64,000 nucleotides of DNA, from contig QVRM01007067.1 in NCBI GenBank assembly GCA_003439945.1, forward strand, positions 62,001-126,000, read 5' to 3'. A program made the translations under genes and the position numbers. A model generated the notes under the pieces. The model was not told the origin of the DNA. It saw only the letters and a list, made by a program, of their open reading frames with translations, and did no database searches. Below are positions 18,023 through 30,049 of the stretch, in pieces (within the stretch, counting starts at the first letter, position 1; each line of letters begins with the position of its first letter). Source of the stretch: Dermanyssus gallinae (taxonomy: Eukaryota > Arthropoda > Arachnida > Mesostigmata > Dermanyssidae).

Positions 18023-20928
18023 TCTGCCACTTTATTTATATAACTTTTTTATGTTAGCACTTTGGAGTAAACAATTGTCTCCGCATGAACGTGTACTCAC
18101 GGGTTCTCTAACCCAGGATTAGCACAGTTCGACAATGTGCCCCGAACAGATGCTGCGTTTCCTCGTTGAATGTCGAGTGACAGCTCTGACGCAGAAATGC
18201 CCTCGAGTCTCCCGTGGAAAGGTTAAGGCATCTGCCTACGCGCTGAATCAAATTCAGTGTAAGCGGGCCTGGTCCTCCCATTGTTTTAAACGCTAACGGA
18301 TAAAATTGGTGCGGATAACCAACGTCAGAGTATTTTCTACATTTGTTAGCTTCTGCTAACCTGGAAGCATGGCCTGCCTGATTCGCTCCTGCACCCACCA
18401 TCAAAGGGGCTAATGAGTCGGTTACAGTTGCGTCCCAAACAAGCATGCGGCCACGCTCAAAGGGGGTTAGAGTAAGGCCGTCAGGCCTTTTTCCATCGTC
18501 TATAGATAGACCCAGGGGTTTTAGTATGCACGGGAAGCCGGCAGACCTTAGTGCTCGACTAAAAGTGTCATTTAAAGCCGAGTGGCGTGCACTCCGGCCT
18601 GCGCTTAAGGCGCATGACAAGCCATGATGGGCCGACGCGTCTACTAACTAATCACAACGACATCGGTGAGGAACGACTAAGTCAGCACCAAGTTGCAGTC
18701 CTGTGCTAATGCGCGTCGTCTCGTCATCCAAAAGAGTCCCTATTCGCGGACAAGGTAGGGCATGTAACCAAGCTCCAGCCCCTTGACTACTTACGGCTCG
18801 AAGCCTGGCTTTATCAGCCAAGGTGGGGGCTGTATCGATCAGGGTTGCTAATCGCTTTTCTTGCAGAGGGGTTATCCAGCTGCTCAGTTCTTTCGACGGG
18901 AGGGGAGTCGAATAAGGACGACAATCTCTCGGTCAACTCTTGTTCTACGTTATAGGTTTCCCACCCATCGTTATCCAACAATGCCCTAACCCTCTTCGTA
19001 GCCTGAGTCAAGGATGACACGATCGCGGGTCCTGCCATCATGACCGCGTCCGGCATACCTAAGCCGCCTAGAGAGACCGGAAGCATTACCTGATCCCTTG
19101 CAACAGCGGTATGCTGAATATTTAGTATCTCCTCTAATGTAGCTAAGCTAAGATCGTTGAAGGGCTGTAAAAGTTCAGGCGATAAGGATAAATTGCACCC
19201 TCCAACTAGGTGTGTTAGCCTCGTGGCTAAAAAACAAGATCTAAGGAGAAACAGTCTACAATGGGCCCCTAATTGGGGTAGTCTGTCTGTGGCAAGGTCC
19301 AGTTTGTTCTTCCGGCCGGCTAGTGCTTTTGCAATTTCATCCGGCAACAAGGGCACACCTAGCAGCTCCAGGTCAGCCTTGTCAACAATGTGACAACCAG
19401 GGAGTAGGCCAAGGAGGCTCGTTAAATCTAATGGTTCAATTTCGTTATGGGTTGTAACATATACTTCACATTTGCCCGGGTTTAGGGTAAGGCCACTAAT
19501 CACACCAAAGTCTTTCGAATATCGTCCAGTACTGTCGGAAGGTCTTAGCCCAGAATGCCGTCATCCAGATACCATACGTTAAGGAGGGGATCTTAGTGCA
19601 TCCACCATTTCCTTGATACACAAACAGAAAAGTGGAGGACCCAGGGGATCGCCCTGCTGAAGACCTGTTTGCGATAGCATAGTGTTATGTGGCAAGACCA
19701 GATGTGATGATTGACCGTACGCCAAATTCGTTTGGTGAAACAGTAAGGGTGCCCACGACTTGACTACCGCCAGGAGTGGCGAATCCAAGCTGGTGGTCGC
19801 CAAGAGCTGCTAAAACAGCATGCTTATTATCTTGACAGCCGATTTTGGCTGCCAATCGGCGAACAACTGAGGAACAGGCGATCGGACGTAATGATCCATC
19901 TTTCTTCTTTAGTGCAAACGTCCGTGCTCTGAAGATATGTGGCATAAAACAGGATGGCGGCGAGCCCCATCTGAACACGTCAACTACTTTGGCAATGGCG
20001 TCAGCTAGTCGCTTAGCCGTACTGCCCAGTGCATCAGACAACAAGTCTTGAAGTAGGCGGGGTCTCATAAAATACAAACCGGCAGCTGAACTTTGACTGA
20101 AGGTTTTCATGGTCTTCAGTATCTCGTCCCGCGAGGTTGAAGATGGCAGTGTGACCGTCGGGGGTGTAGGCATAGTTAGATTCCGAGAGGCATGTGGGTG
20201 TTTGGCGCGGAATGCATCCGTATTTTCGTTCATTGGCGCTAGAATATCTTCGGAGCTTACCAATCTGCTGCACCGGAGATATCGCCCGGACATTCCGACA
20301 GCTTGACCCTCACCCGTCTGGAAATGTCATCGTTGAAGTAGGCCTTAGATACGGGTCCCTCGTTCGCCAGGTCCTTGAACCTTTTACCCGCTGAAAATTC
20401 GCGTAAGTTCTTCCTAATCAAGACAGACAGGGACCGAGCGTCTTTGTGAGCTCTAGGAAGCCGCAGCACGACCGGAGCGAAGGAGAACAAAGAGTACCAA
20501 GCGTAAAGGTCGTTCTCCTTGGCAACGTTTGAGAAAACGTTGGTAAGTTCCTCCGCAACAGTAGGCCTCACCGATTTGGGTAAAATGCGTAGCAGTTTGG
20601 CTTGGCGCATGTTTGCCTGAATGTCGACAATTACATTGTCAGTATCAATTTCTTCCGTCAAAGCCCGATTGGATGTGAACGGCCCGATGGCGGCGTCAGC
20701 ATGCCTGGCCGATATATGTCTGGCAAGACCCCGCTTCGTGAAGACACCTTTACAAACCAACAAAACAAATTTGTGGTGAGTTTAGCAGTGTACCGCGGCC
20801 AAGCTTGACGACTCCTGCGTGTGTTAGTTCGCTTCCGTTTGGGCTTCGGTAACGGTCGCGGGTTAGGAAGGAGGAGCTGCGGTGAGGGGCTTTCTTGTGT
20901 GGTAGAAATGCCCCTAAGGACTGCAACA
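18023..20928 (-). mobile_element. R2-superclade (restriction-like endonuclease) non-LTR retrotransposon, decayed
   Basis: A 13 bp target-site duplication, ATAATACAATCTT (18010-18022 and 20929-20941), surrounds a ~2.9 kb insert absent from copy 2. On the minus strand, from high to low coordinates: a C2H2-type finger (CFV, then CKGVFTKRGLARHISARH, split by a frameshift); RT motifs ALKKKDGSLRPIACSSVVRR, HQLGFATPGG and GLQQGDPLGPPLF; WYLDDGIL (catalytic YLDD, in a shifted frame near 19550); GLTLNPGKCEVY; and a C-terminal segment HGLSCALSAGRSARH, KRPDGLTLTPFERGRMLVWD, the hallmark of the restriction-like endonuclease of R2-type elements. At least four frame breaks make it non-autonomous. The 3' end faces B2, 98 bases beyond its stop codon. 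Confidence 0.85.
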
Positions 20929-20941
20929 ATAATACAATCTT

Positions 20942-21517
20942 GTATTTGTTTGTCGTAGGTTTTAACATCTAAGATCTATGTTTATCTGTAGTGCTTTTAT
21001 TGTTTTAAAGTTAAATCAAGTTACGCAACCAAGCTACAGAGAGAGGATGATTTGTCCTAAGCTGTATGGGGCTCGAACGGCGAGAATTTTGCTAGCCGAG
21101 ACCCATGCCCACTAAACGCACCTCCTTCTTACACTTCAATATTCTATAGAACGTTACTATGGGTGATTAGAAGAGGTGGCAATCGCTCAATTGGATCAGT
21201 TGGCCGGAATCATTCACGGGTTCCCCCACATGTCCAGCACACACTTTCCCAGCTCTTGCGAGCCCGTCTAACTCAAAGTTGCACTTTCTTTAGCCGTGTC
21301 GGCCTCAAAGAACTTTGCCTTCCCTTTCATCTTCTGTGTTTTTCTTTCACCATCTTCTCTGCTGCTTCTGGTCCCACCTCCCATGCCTGGGCCGACCCTA
21401 GAATGCACTCCACGAACTATTTTATACTATTCCGTGAGAAGCCTGATTTTTCGGGTAGAGCAATCCCGCCTTGAAGCATCTCTCGCGGATTTGTCTTGTC
21501 GCAACGCCCCCCCTCTC

Positions 21518-21565
<48 letters not shown>

Positions 21566-22184
21566 ACGTGTATACCTAACTACACATATCCCTTTTTTAT
21601 ATCAGGAGCGCATAGAGCGGCAGCATGTATATTACCCAAACGTCCATATCATTGATGTATATATACCTCCAATATCCACTAAATATTTGCGTTCCATTAG
21701 AAAAACCTATTCTTTGTAATACTGACATCGTCTTTTCTACCGCTTGGACCTAAAACACGGCCTTCGACAAGTCTAGATCTCTGTTCCCGCTTCCAAAGTT
21801 GTACCCTATTTTACAAAATGTTTAATTGATTCATTCCCTAGCCCAAAAACTCCACATTCCGTACCTTTTCTCTCCATACATTTAGCCCGTATCCTTCTAC
21901 CCCGTCCATTTACCTTTTGTTCTTTATATTTATGTCTGCCAAACTCGATTTGGGCCCCATCCCCAAGTCGTTTTCCAAATGTTTACTTTTTTACTTTCGA
22001 TTTCGCCATTTTTTTAGGTGTTCCTTTTCGCTGACTATTGCATCTAATCTCCCTAGCTGCGGATTATACTCTGCAATCCTACTTCAACCTTATACTCAAA
22101 TCCGTCTTCGCCAGCTACATCTGTTTAACCCATCTTTTATTTGTGACATTTTTAACGCTCTAAAAATTGCATTTTTGACGCTCG
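20942..22184. other. Spacer of the duplicated block (3' part, copy 1)
   Basis: No gene recognised. Pyrimidine-rich on the + strand, with a (TA)n run at 21521-21562. It is collinear with 37497-38720. The + strand ORFs (such as those near 21163 and 21296) are not conserved in reading frame against an identifiable protein. Confidence 0.45.
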
Positions 22185-22330
22185 CTTTATATAGGCTTTC
22201 TTCCGCAGAAATATGTGGCAGCGGAGCGATGACAACTACGTCCAACAAATACAATTAGCAAGGCCGGGGCTCTAACCTGTGATTGTTTGGCTAAGCATGG
22301 TTCATAGTAACGCCCCGTTTCGAGCAGCCT
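22185..22330 (-). mobile_element. tRNA-derived SINE, family 2
   Basis: The reverse complement (CGAAACGGGGCGTTACTATG..., AGAGCCCCGGCCTTGCTAAT, GGACGTAGTTGTCATCG, AGCCTATATAA) aligns with the + strand copy at 49020-49195, which has a clean B box. The copy-2 counterpart is at about 38718-38850. Confidence 0.65.
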
Positions 22331-22504
22331 TCACGTAAGAGGACATGATCTGTGTCTACTGGGGTGGAGAAACTTGGTGCCTCATGAGCTTCTGAGCTCT
22401 CTGAACGCGTCGTGGCAAATCGCTCAGCAATAGAACTGTTGCAGAGCACATCTGAGAGACGTTACATTTGTCGTTGCAAAGTACAAAGTTGAGCATAGCT
22501 ATTC

Positions 22505-22812
22505 CGCGGTCGGCGTGAGTGTCTGGTGTTCTGCAGGGCTCATGCTTAGGCCACCTAATGTACACAATATTTATACAGGATCTCGGGGCAATGCTTCGAG
22601 ATATTGGTGTTACATATAACATCCTGTATGCAGACGATCTTAAAATTTATGTTGAGGCAAAAAACGACAACAACACAGCTATTCTACAGAAAGCGATTAA
22701 GACCGTATCCTTATGGGCAGAGGAAAACCGCATGCAAAAATCTACTTCCTCAAGACAATGCCAGATACTATTCAGTATATTATAAATGGCCAATCCATTT
22801 CTAAAGTCTCAC
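22505..22812 (+). mobile_element. LINE family 2 RT fragment (copy 1)
   Basis: It encodes SGVLQGSCLGHLMYTIFI, then NILYADDLKIYVEAK (YADD) and TVSLWAEENRM, the central RT palm of an APE-type LINE. It is cut at about 22812, where copy-1/copy-2 similarity also ends and a minus-strand LINE begins. Copy 2 continues to 39872. Confidence 0.75.
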
Positions 22813-23375
22813 GCTACAGTCAGGCAAACAGCCACGACGGGGGCGAGTTTGAGGTCGGAGAGGCCGAGAGCAGTCTTCAGGGAAAGCAGCTGCGGCTTCT
22901 GTATCCCAACAGATGCCACTAGCGCGTTCCTCACCCGATCTGTAATGTGCCCTGTGAATGAACGGCCGTTGGAGAGGATGACGATACCGAGATACTTGAA
23001 GCTCACAACATACTTGAGCTGCGTCGAGGCAAACCGCAGGATGTCGTTGCCAGCTACCCAACCTCCCTTGCAGAACTTTATAGTATCGATCTTGGACAGG
23101 TTGATCCCGAGATCGATGCCCTGTACAAAGGTCGCGGGCCTTGCCAGGGACTGCTGCAGTTGGAACCTTGACGTGCTGTAGAGCACTACGTCACCAGCGT
23201 ACATCTGCATCATAATGCGGGTGCCCTTCACCTGGCGAGGGAGGTCAGTCAGTAGCACTAAGAACAACAAAAGTTCTCCTGAAGATGGCGGCCAACAAAT
23301 GCATAATATTAGAGGGCACACCTCATTAGAATAATACTTGGGGTCGTAGCAAAGATTCAGAGACATCAGCATGCG
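22813..23375 (-). mobile_element. LINE family 1 RT fragment
   Basis: The minus strand encodes LLTDLPRQVKGTRIMMQMYA, GDVVLYS (the YADD box is changed to YAGD, so catalysis is lost), IDLGINLSKIDTIKF and FKYLGIVILSNGRSF. It is related to the fragment in the H4 region (10870-11600) but outside the duplicated block. Confidence 0.75.
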
Positions 23376-23849
23376 AAACAGTGTTAACCTACTAGGTTTA
23401 GACGGCTACACAAGCCTGAGCGTAGCAACCGTCAGGGGCTGGCGAGAATGGAAATTCGCGCTTTCCGATCAAGTATAAGTTTAGTCCAAAAGTATTTTTT
23501 GGACCTACAGCACTTGTGATACGACAAGTTTTTTTAAACCAACGGAAATGTTTTGCACGTTACTTTATGATTTTTGTGTAGTTTTAGTTATTCTCAGCTA
23601 CCCCCTCCTTCTCTCCCTCTGTTTTCTTTTATACTCTAGGTCTACTTTCTTCTGCATGATCTTCTCTATCATTTGTACTCCCCGTAATCATTTTTTTTTA
23701 TTTATAGAGGTACAATTGGAAGAAACCACGGCCCGTCAAGACCTGGGTCAAGTAGTAGGTTGTCTCCCCGTAACACCTGGTAAACCATATGTTCAGGTCC
23801 GGGATGAGATGACTCGTCCACGCTCCCGAAGCATTATCTGGCATGCTGC
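23376..23849. other. Spacer, no gene recognised
   Basis: A pyrimidine-rich stretch (about 23530-23700) and otherwise featureless sequence between LINE remnants. An ORF at 23548-23940 is low-complexity and crosses into the next LINE fragment on the opposite strand. Confidence 0.4.
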
Positions 23850-24330
23850 TTCCTTCAAGCTGCCATTTCCGGAGAGTTTCTTGGCTTTCTTGCCTTCCTC
23901 GGGTAGGATCTTCTTTTCGTTGACGTCTCTCCTATCTTAGCATTGATCAGGTATGAGCCCAGCCAGAGCAGGTTGTTTACAACCATAGCTGCCTTCGAAG
24001 GTTCTTCGAGATCTGCATATCTCTCATGATGTCTATGATGACTTGCCAAGGCAGTGAGTTGAAGGCGTTCCGTACGTCTAGTAAGATGACAAGACACAAC
24101 TCTCTTGACCACTGGCTTTTCTTCCTCTGTCTCTGGGCCTCCTGTAAAACTCTTTCGACCGGCATTTTTGTAGATATCCCTTTACGGAAGTCGTAGGTAA
24201 AAATAACTAGTGACTCTAAATCGTACACGCGGAACAGAATAAACAGATGATCTCGTCGGTACCTATTTGACGTCTCCCTGCTACTAAGGAATCTCAACAT
24301 AATTTTCACGTGGTATAGTGCTACGTGCAA
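23850..24330 (-). mobile_element. LINE RT fragment (R1/I-like palm)
   Basis: The minus strand encodes CLVILLDVRNAFNSLPWQVI, a reverse transcriptase motif with the first catalytic Asp in the (V/L)LDVRNAFNS context. It is truncated on both sides. Resemblance to the family-3 LINE (41.5-45.4 kb) is likely but not measured. Confidence 0.65.
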
Positions 24331-24785
24331 TACGTTTTTTCAATAAATATTGTTTAGTTTAGTTTCGGATTTTAGATCGGGAACGCAATGTCATAAGAAG
24401 TCGAATAAAAAACGTGTAAATATTTGGGTTCATTACTGAATGAAAGCACGAAGTACTCTATTTAGTCTTCGGGTACCTCTGAAGACCATGTTTGTTACAT
24501 GTTGGATTTAAAATAGGCCCCTCATGCTAAACTTTTACTTCAGGTTGCAATACCGAAGAACATGACAGCACATTTATCAATTGACATTTTCATGTACAGG
24601 GCACTGGCTAAGGTTATCAAGTCCATTAAGGTATTTTTTTATGTTACCGCGAGATCTGTACGAACAACCACTTTAGAATATATCAACATATATGTTCGCG
24701 GATTCTGATGAAGGATATATATACATGAATCAATGTATATACAATATGTGCAAAAACGGTCCTAAATCGAGAATATTAGCCAATT
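24331..24785. other. Spacer before block copy 2
   Basis: No gene. The last ~130 bases (from CTTTAGAATATATCAACATA near 24669) resemble the beginning of the window, i.e. the start of an array unit. Confidence 0.45.
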
Positions 24786-25289
24786 GCCACAACTGTGACA
24801 CCGACAAATGAAGAATACTCTCACCCTCTTAAGAGTGTTACCTCATTTGTGCTAATTGCTGCATTGCACGTGCAATGTGTCCTCCTTTTCTTTTTTTCAT
24901 TTTTGTGTCATCTAGCTTGTCGACATACGTTCGTGCTTGACGTATGCACGTTCTGTCACCTGACGTGGCTGTTGACGATGACAATGTTTGCTGCATTGGC
25001 TTGTTGTTACTTGTCATGTTTTGACTGGCTTTAATGATGTTAGTAAAGCGGACCTTATTTGCGAACTGATCGGTGGTCTGCCTTCTCAGTGATTAGATTT
25101 CTTGAATGCAGTAAAGTGACAGCTCCGGAAAACAGTGCGCGTGGATACTAGTAAGCAAGTGGAGCTGGTGAATTGACTCTGTATGGCAACAGGTAAGGGT
25201 GAGTACAAATACTTACTCAGATAAATATGCATAGAAACTGAATCATGCCTAACGCCAGCATAGAACGTCAAGCGAACAACAGCAATTAG

Positions 25290-25490
25290 CCTCATTTATA
25301 AGTGGTCTAGAGGACTAGTGTACTAGTCATAGTTGTCCATTACCGTGGTGTTGCCGGTTGGATCCCTGCTATTGATCGAAGTTTTGTTGAGCGATATTCA
25401 TTGAGAGTACATGATAAAATGTACCGTTGAGAGTCAGAGACCATGCTGCTGCATTAACTGTTGGGAACACCCTAATTATCTTAAAACACC
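25290..25490 (+). mobile_element. tRNA-derived SINE, family 1 (copy-2 equivalent)
   Basis: Same element as 6186-6385. A box TGGTCTAGAGG is kept; the B box has a C-to-G change (GGTTGGATCCC). Confidence 0.7.
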
Positions 25491-26230
25491 CTATTACGCT
25501 GCCGCTATGAGCTCCCCTCATACACTCACCCAAGAATGCAGGACCTACAACGCCTCTCGCTGAGCTCACGTGACTTCTTAGGCTAATGAAAACAGACATA
25601 CCATTCTACAATTTAGGTACGTTTGGTGAAAAATGTTGAAAATGAGAATCTATCACAGCTCCAAGAAGCACATATTCGATCTATGACTATCGGCCTTTCT
25701 ATCTACCACAGTACCGCACAAAGTCGCTTCGAGAAAAGTACCTCGAGTTCCAAGGCCCTTACGTCCGTCACCAAAAAACATATTAAAGCAAGAATTTTTA
25801 TTAACAAAGAGCTTGTTTGCGTTTAACAAGTAGTTCATCGGAGATGAGCACCTATGAGCCATGGTAAAAAATGATAGAGGCACAAAACTGCCCGTGCCAT
25901 GTATGCAGCAACAACTACAACATCCTCTGAGGTGGGTAAACCTCACCATGTAGAGTCTTAACATTAGTATCAGTAACTATATGACCAACACAAGCAATGT
26001 ATTTTTTTCTAAAAAATTCTGCGACCCTATACGGATTGTACAATTCAATTAGGTCATGGAGAACCTAAATTTTGCCATTTTAAATGGTTGATAGGTAAAA
26101 CAATCAGCGGGCAATTGAATGCATGCCGGGGGGAAGAAGTGCAGTAACCGCTTCGTTCTAGCGGAATATCTCTGGCTTATTGCTGTTGATTGATTGAAGT
26201 CTGTTACCAGTGTGACGAAACTGCCGACTT
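25491..26230. other. Array spacer upstream of H3'
   Basis: Collinear with 6386-7110. The module here reads ACAATTTAGGTACGTTTG, so its splice-donor-like GTAAGT is mutated. The CCAAT/GAGA/TATA block is absent, as at H3. Confidence 0.5.
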
Positions 26231-26234
26231 GTCA

Positions 26235-27794
26235 ATGCATCGCATTAAGTATACCAAGCCTCAGTTGGATTGCCTTGAGGAGCAGTTCCAGAAATCAGCG
26301 TACGTAGATACCAGAACGACTAAAGAGCTGGCGGATCAACTCGGTGTGACCGCTAAACGGATCAGGGTGAGTACATTTAAAAAGAAATCTGCATAGTGGA
26401 CGGTCAATAATCAGACTTAGTTTGTTGTGTTTTTCAGGTGCTCTAACTGGTCTCCAACACATACACACACATATATATATATACAGGGTCATTCGTATCA
26501 AAATGTACTTCTTTCGAGGTTTGATAGAACTCGGCAAGAAAGCAAATTTTCCCTATGGAGAGAGGACGCGGAAACGTCTTGCTTAGGAGAGAGAGTGAAA
26601 TTTATAAAACTAGTTATTCTGCCTTTTTTTCTCCTACATAGTTGTGCAAAATCTACGTTAGCGGGAGAACCAGTCAACTCATGAAGGAATCAATCATATC
26701 GGCGTGTTCGGAGGAAAATTCACTAGCTTGCGTAGCGAAAAGCGAATAGCAAATTAAGGAAAGTAAAAAAAAAGTCGACATGTTGTTATGTCTTACGTTA
26801 ACGCTTTTTTTAAACGAAAAATCGTAAAAAAATCCATTGCGACCGAAAATGTGTGTCCAAAAGACCAGTGTCGCGCAATAGCAAATTTAAAGCCCGCCAT
26901 TTTCGCACCAAAGTGATGGTGTTGCGTTACGTAGTTGTCAAGTAAGCTTTTTCGATAGCCACATCGAAACCGAAGGCACACATACTTACTTGCATAGGGT
27001 GTATGAGGAAGTTAGGTACATATTTTAAGGTTTGATAGAACTCGGCAAGAGAATAATTTTTCCTGGTGGAAGGAGGTGGCGGAAACGTCTTGGCAAAATG
27101 TTACGGTTCTAAACGTGAAAACTTGCACGTAAAACATAACAACTATGACTGTCGAAAAAGCTTAATTACTTGACAACTACGTAACGCAGCACCATAACTT
27201 TAATACGAAAATGGTGGGCACTAAACATGCCAGTGCTACATGTTATACAAACTGCTTCTCTGGATTTTCGTGCAGATCTGGTTTCAGAATCGGCGGGCAA
27301 GAGCGCGCCGCGAGTTGCTGAAGTGCGGCGTCCGACTGAACGACCGCAGGAAAGTTGCCTGTCGTTCAGCCAGCACTCAATCGCCGCCTGGTTCAGTACC
27401 GAGCTCCGGTTCGGGATCACCGGATGCTGTGGACGTAGCCCGATGGAGCGGTTCATCGCCCGGTTTACCCGTTTCATCGTACCAAGCGCTGTCAGCACAC
27501 ACTGGCGTCGACAGCACTGTTTCTGCCCCGTCCTCATCGCTACAACAGACTCATAATGTGGCCTTTGGACATGAGTGTTTCCCTGTTCACCGCACAGCTG
27601 TGGAAGAGCACGAGGATCTGAATTTATTTTTTGAGTCGAGTGCAAGTGCTCCCTATAATTCCATGGACCCGTGTTGTTCGGCGCCATTGGCTACCGCGAC
27701 TGTTTTTAACCCTGGGTCATTCCTTGAAAACACCCAGTGTCAAATTGCCGACTCGGATTTTATAAAAGCTACCTTAATTTGGTTTGACAACTAG
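26235..27794 (+). CDS. H3': intact PRD-like homeobox gene, type A (copy 2)
   Basis: Exons 26235-26366 and 27276-27794 encode 216 residues with no frame break. The homeodomain (MHRIKYTKPQLDCLEEQF..., ADQLGVTAKRIR | IWFQNRRARARREL) keeps all core and DNA-contact residues (R5, L16, F20, W48, F49, Q50, N51, R53). A Ser/Pro-rich linker, VEEHEDLNLFFE and the C-terminal ADSDFIKATLIWFDN follow. The intron (909 bp; GTGAGT...TTTTCGTGCAG) carries a foldback insertion. Unlike H4 and H5, the proximal promoter (CCAAT, GAGA, TATA) is deleted: sequence jumps from TTGAAGTCTGTTACC to GTGTGACGAAACTGCC. Expression therefore needs another promoter. AATAAA is at 27839. Confidence 0.8.
26480..27240. mobile_element. 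Foldback/MITE-like insertion in the H3' intron
   Basis: Same element as 7392-8130: direct repeats of GGTTTGATAGAACTCGGCAAG near 26518 and 27030, and inverted copies of TGCGTTACGTAGTTGTCAAGT near 26922 and, as the complement, near 27170. Confidence 0.5.
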
Positions 27795-27838
27795 GTTTAG
27801 CTGTCAAACTGACGAGTCATATATAAGTGTATTATTTT

Positions 27839-27844
27839 AATAAA
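27839..27844 (+). terminator. Polyadenylation signal of H3'
   Basis: AATAAA lies 45 bases past the stop in TTTTAATAAATGTAAC, the same context as H3. Confidence 0.6.
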
Positions 27845-29551
27845 TGTAACAAAACTCAGAAAGCGATTAGCCTCTTCATTGCTACCAGGAGGTTTCCAAA
27901 AGGGCTTTTAATGAACGAATGCTAGGCAAGGGAGGATTGTATGAGTCACGCTATCATCCTCGCTTGTGTCTGACTAGGAAATGCAATGCAAGTTAACTAT
28001 GGGCTTTAGTTTGCGTAGCTACCTAATTTTATAAATGGAGTCAAACGCTTCCAAGCGACAACGACATCCACTTCGGCGGTTAGTTTTTGCTGCCGACCAG
28101 ATAAATATGGTTGAAGGTGTCATTTATCATTATCATCATCATAATATCTATTTCACTCATATTGAGTATGCATATAACATATACAGTTACAAGAGGCACA
28201 AAAAATATCCAGGTTTCCAACTCTCTCTCGTCGAACTTGTTCAACTTTATTTTCTTATTTCGAGATAAAACTTTCGAATGGTACTGTACGCGGCGGTACT
28301 TCATTTCAGTCGGATTACTCAAACAGCCGGTACCCTTCTAGCAAACTAAAATTTGCCCGAATGAGGGATTCCTATACTTTGTCAAGTACTCAATTTCATA
28401 GCCTTGGTTTTTGTGGCGTTTATTTCCAGCCCCATTAAGACAAGAAACAGTGCTGCCAGAAAATTGAGACAAGGAACACTGCTAGGGAAACCCCTTATTA
28501 TCATAATATACCCGATTATGCTGCCACTTTGAGCACCCTCATATAAAACGCCTCTTGCTAAACGCACGTGACTTCTTAAGTTACTAAATACATCTATACC
28601 ATTCTATAATTTAGGTAAGTTTGATGCAAAATGTTGAATGTGGGAATCTATTAAGCCTCCAAAAAGCACATATTCGATCTATGACAATACCTTGCTGTTT
28701 ACTATACCGCACAAAGTCACTACGAATGCGTCGTTTCAGAGACTCTTCTTATGAATGCCTTATTAAAAAAGTGATGCAAACAGACTGTTTTAGAAGAAAA
28801 TCAGAGTGCAAAAAAGAGAAGAACAAATGGCAAGGAAACTACCGCACATTCCGAGAACCTTATGTCCGTCACCAAAATGGATTTTTAGGCAAGAACTTGA
28901 CTCACTAAAGAGCTCGTTTGCATTCAACAAGTAGTTCATGATCATTTTGAAACGGACACGAGCACTTATGGTGCCATGGTATAGAATGAAAGGTGTACAA
29001 AACTGCCCGTGCCGGGTATGCAGCAACAAATACAACATTCTTCGGGAAGGGTAAGCCTCACTATGCAGAGTAAATGACCAACACGAGGAATGACTCTCTT
29101 TTTATTAAAAATTAACACTAATTATATATAGTTTATCTCGCAAAAGCTTCTTTTGTTTGTTACTCATGATGATTTGCGAAGCAATCACCCGGTTATTACT
29201 GTTGAGTCACTCTTGCTACCACTGAATTGTTTACTAACAACACACATTCTGCAACGCTATACCGTTGTATAGAACCGGACGATTTGATTGGGTCAGGAAG
29301 AACCTAGATTTTGCAATTTTCCGTGGTAGGTAGGTAACAAATCAGCGGGCCTGACTCGTACACTCGAAATTGGACTATCAGCAGCATTAAATGCTTAACT
29401 GGGGATGGGGCTGCAGTAACCGCTTCGTTCTAGCGTAATACCTCTGGCTTATTGCCGGTGATTGATTGAAGGTCGTTACCGGCAGCGCACGACCGGCACC
29501 CCTGGGCGCTAGCCCTTCTCCACCGCGTGGGCTAGCCGAGACGTCACAATA
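27845..29551. other. Array spacer between H3' and H4'
   Basis: Near-identical to 8753-10461; no gene. Confidence 0.5.
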
Positions 29552-29746
29552 CCAATCACAGGTGACCTTTAATTTGATTGGTTTGACCGCGTGGAACAGA
29601 GATGCCTAGAGAAGATACTGAGAGAGAGCAGAAGCAATCTTGAGAGAGAGAGAGGAGAAGCAATCTTGAGAGAGAGAGGACAAGCAATCTTGAGTAGAAG
29701 CTATCTCTCGATGGCGGCACATGCGAGGTCGAAGGCCTTATAAAAA
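29552..29746 (+). promoter_or_regulatory. H4' promoter: CCAAT, inverted CCAAT, GAGA tract, TATA box
   Basis: CCAAT is at 29552-29556, followed by ATTGG about 25 bases on, GA repeats (about 29616-29680) and TATAAAAA at 29739-29746. It is almost unchanged from the H4 promoter apart from GA-tract length. Confidence 0.65.
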
Positions 29747-29823
29747 TAGTACCATAAGCGACTGGAAACACAGAACACTTGCCGGAGTGTGACTTGTATC
29801 GTGACGAAACCGCCGACTTGCCA

Positions 29824-29955
29824 ATGGATCGAATTAAGTACACTAAGCCTCAGTTGGATTACCTTGAGCAGCAATTCCAGAAATCAGTGTACGTAGATAC
29901 CAGAACGACCAAACAGCTGGCGGATCGACTCGGTGCGACCGCTAAACAGATCAGG
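29824..29955 (+). CDS. H4': type-A homeobox exon 1 without its own exon 2 (copy 2)
   Basis: The 132 nt exon looks identical to H4 and has the same GTGAGT donor and TATA promoter. LINE sequence begins about 100 bases downstream. The next acceptor in line is that of H5' exon 2 (31900), which belongs to a broken exon. Exon-1 preservation with loss of exon 2 in both blocks is inherited from before the duplication. Confidence 0.5.
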
Positions 29956-30049
29956 GTGAGTACATGCTTAAAGAACATAGCAAATAAACGTATCTGTTTA
30001 GCAATGTGCGATGCAGACCTAGAGCTCGCTTCAGGAATGCAGGCTTAAT

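Larger units (their letters stand above)
5648..22815. repeat. Segmental duplication, copy 1 (H3-H4-H5-B0-B1-B2)
   Basis: This aligns in the same orientation with 24786-39345. Similarity starts at CCACAACTGT and ends in a + strand LINE after CTAAAGTCTYACGCTACA. Gene order and TE order are identical. Copy 1 uniquely holds the R2-like element (18023-20928) and a SINE-like insertion (15462-15776). It also retains ~170 bases of LINE at about 10966-11141 and a B0 exon-1 fragment that are missing from copy 2. Some exons, such as exon 1 of H4, look identical between the copies. Confidence 0.85.

Noticed and set aside
21471..21719. Tyr-Ile-rich ORFs around the (TA)n run in the block 3' spacer
   Set aside because: Translations of TATATA repeats; lengths change with the microsatellite between the two copies.
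23548..23940. A 130-codon + strand ORF between LINE fragments
   Set aside because: Hydrophobic low-complexity start derived from a pyrimidine tract, running antisense into an RT fragment.
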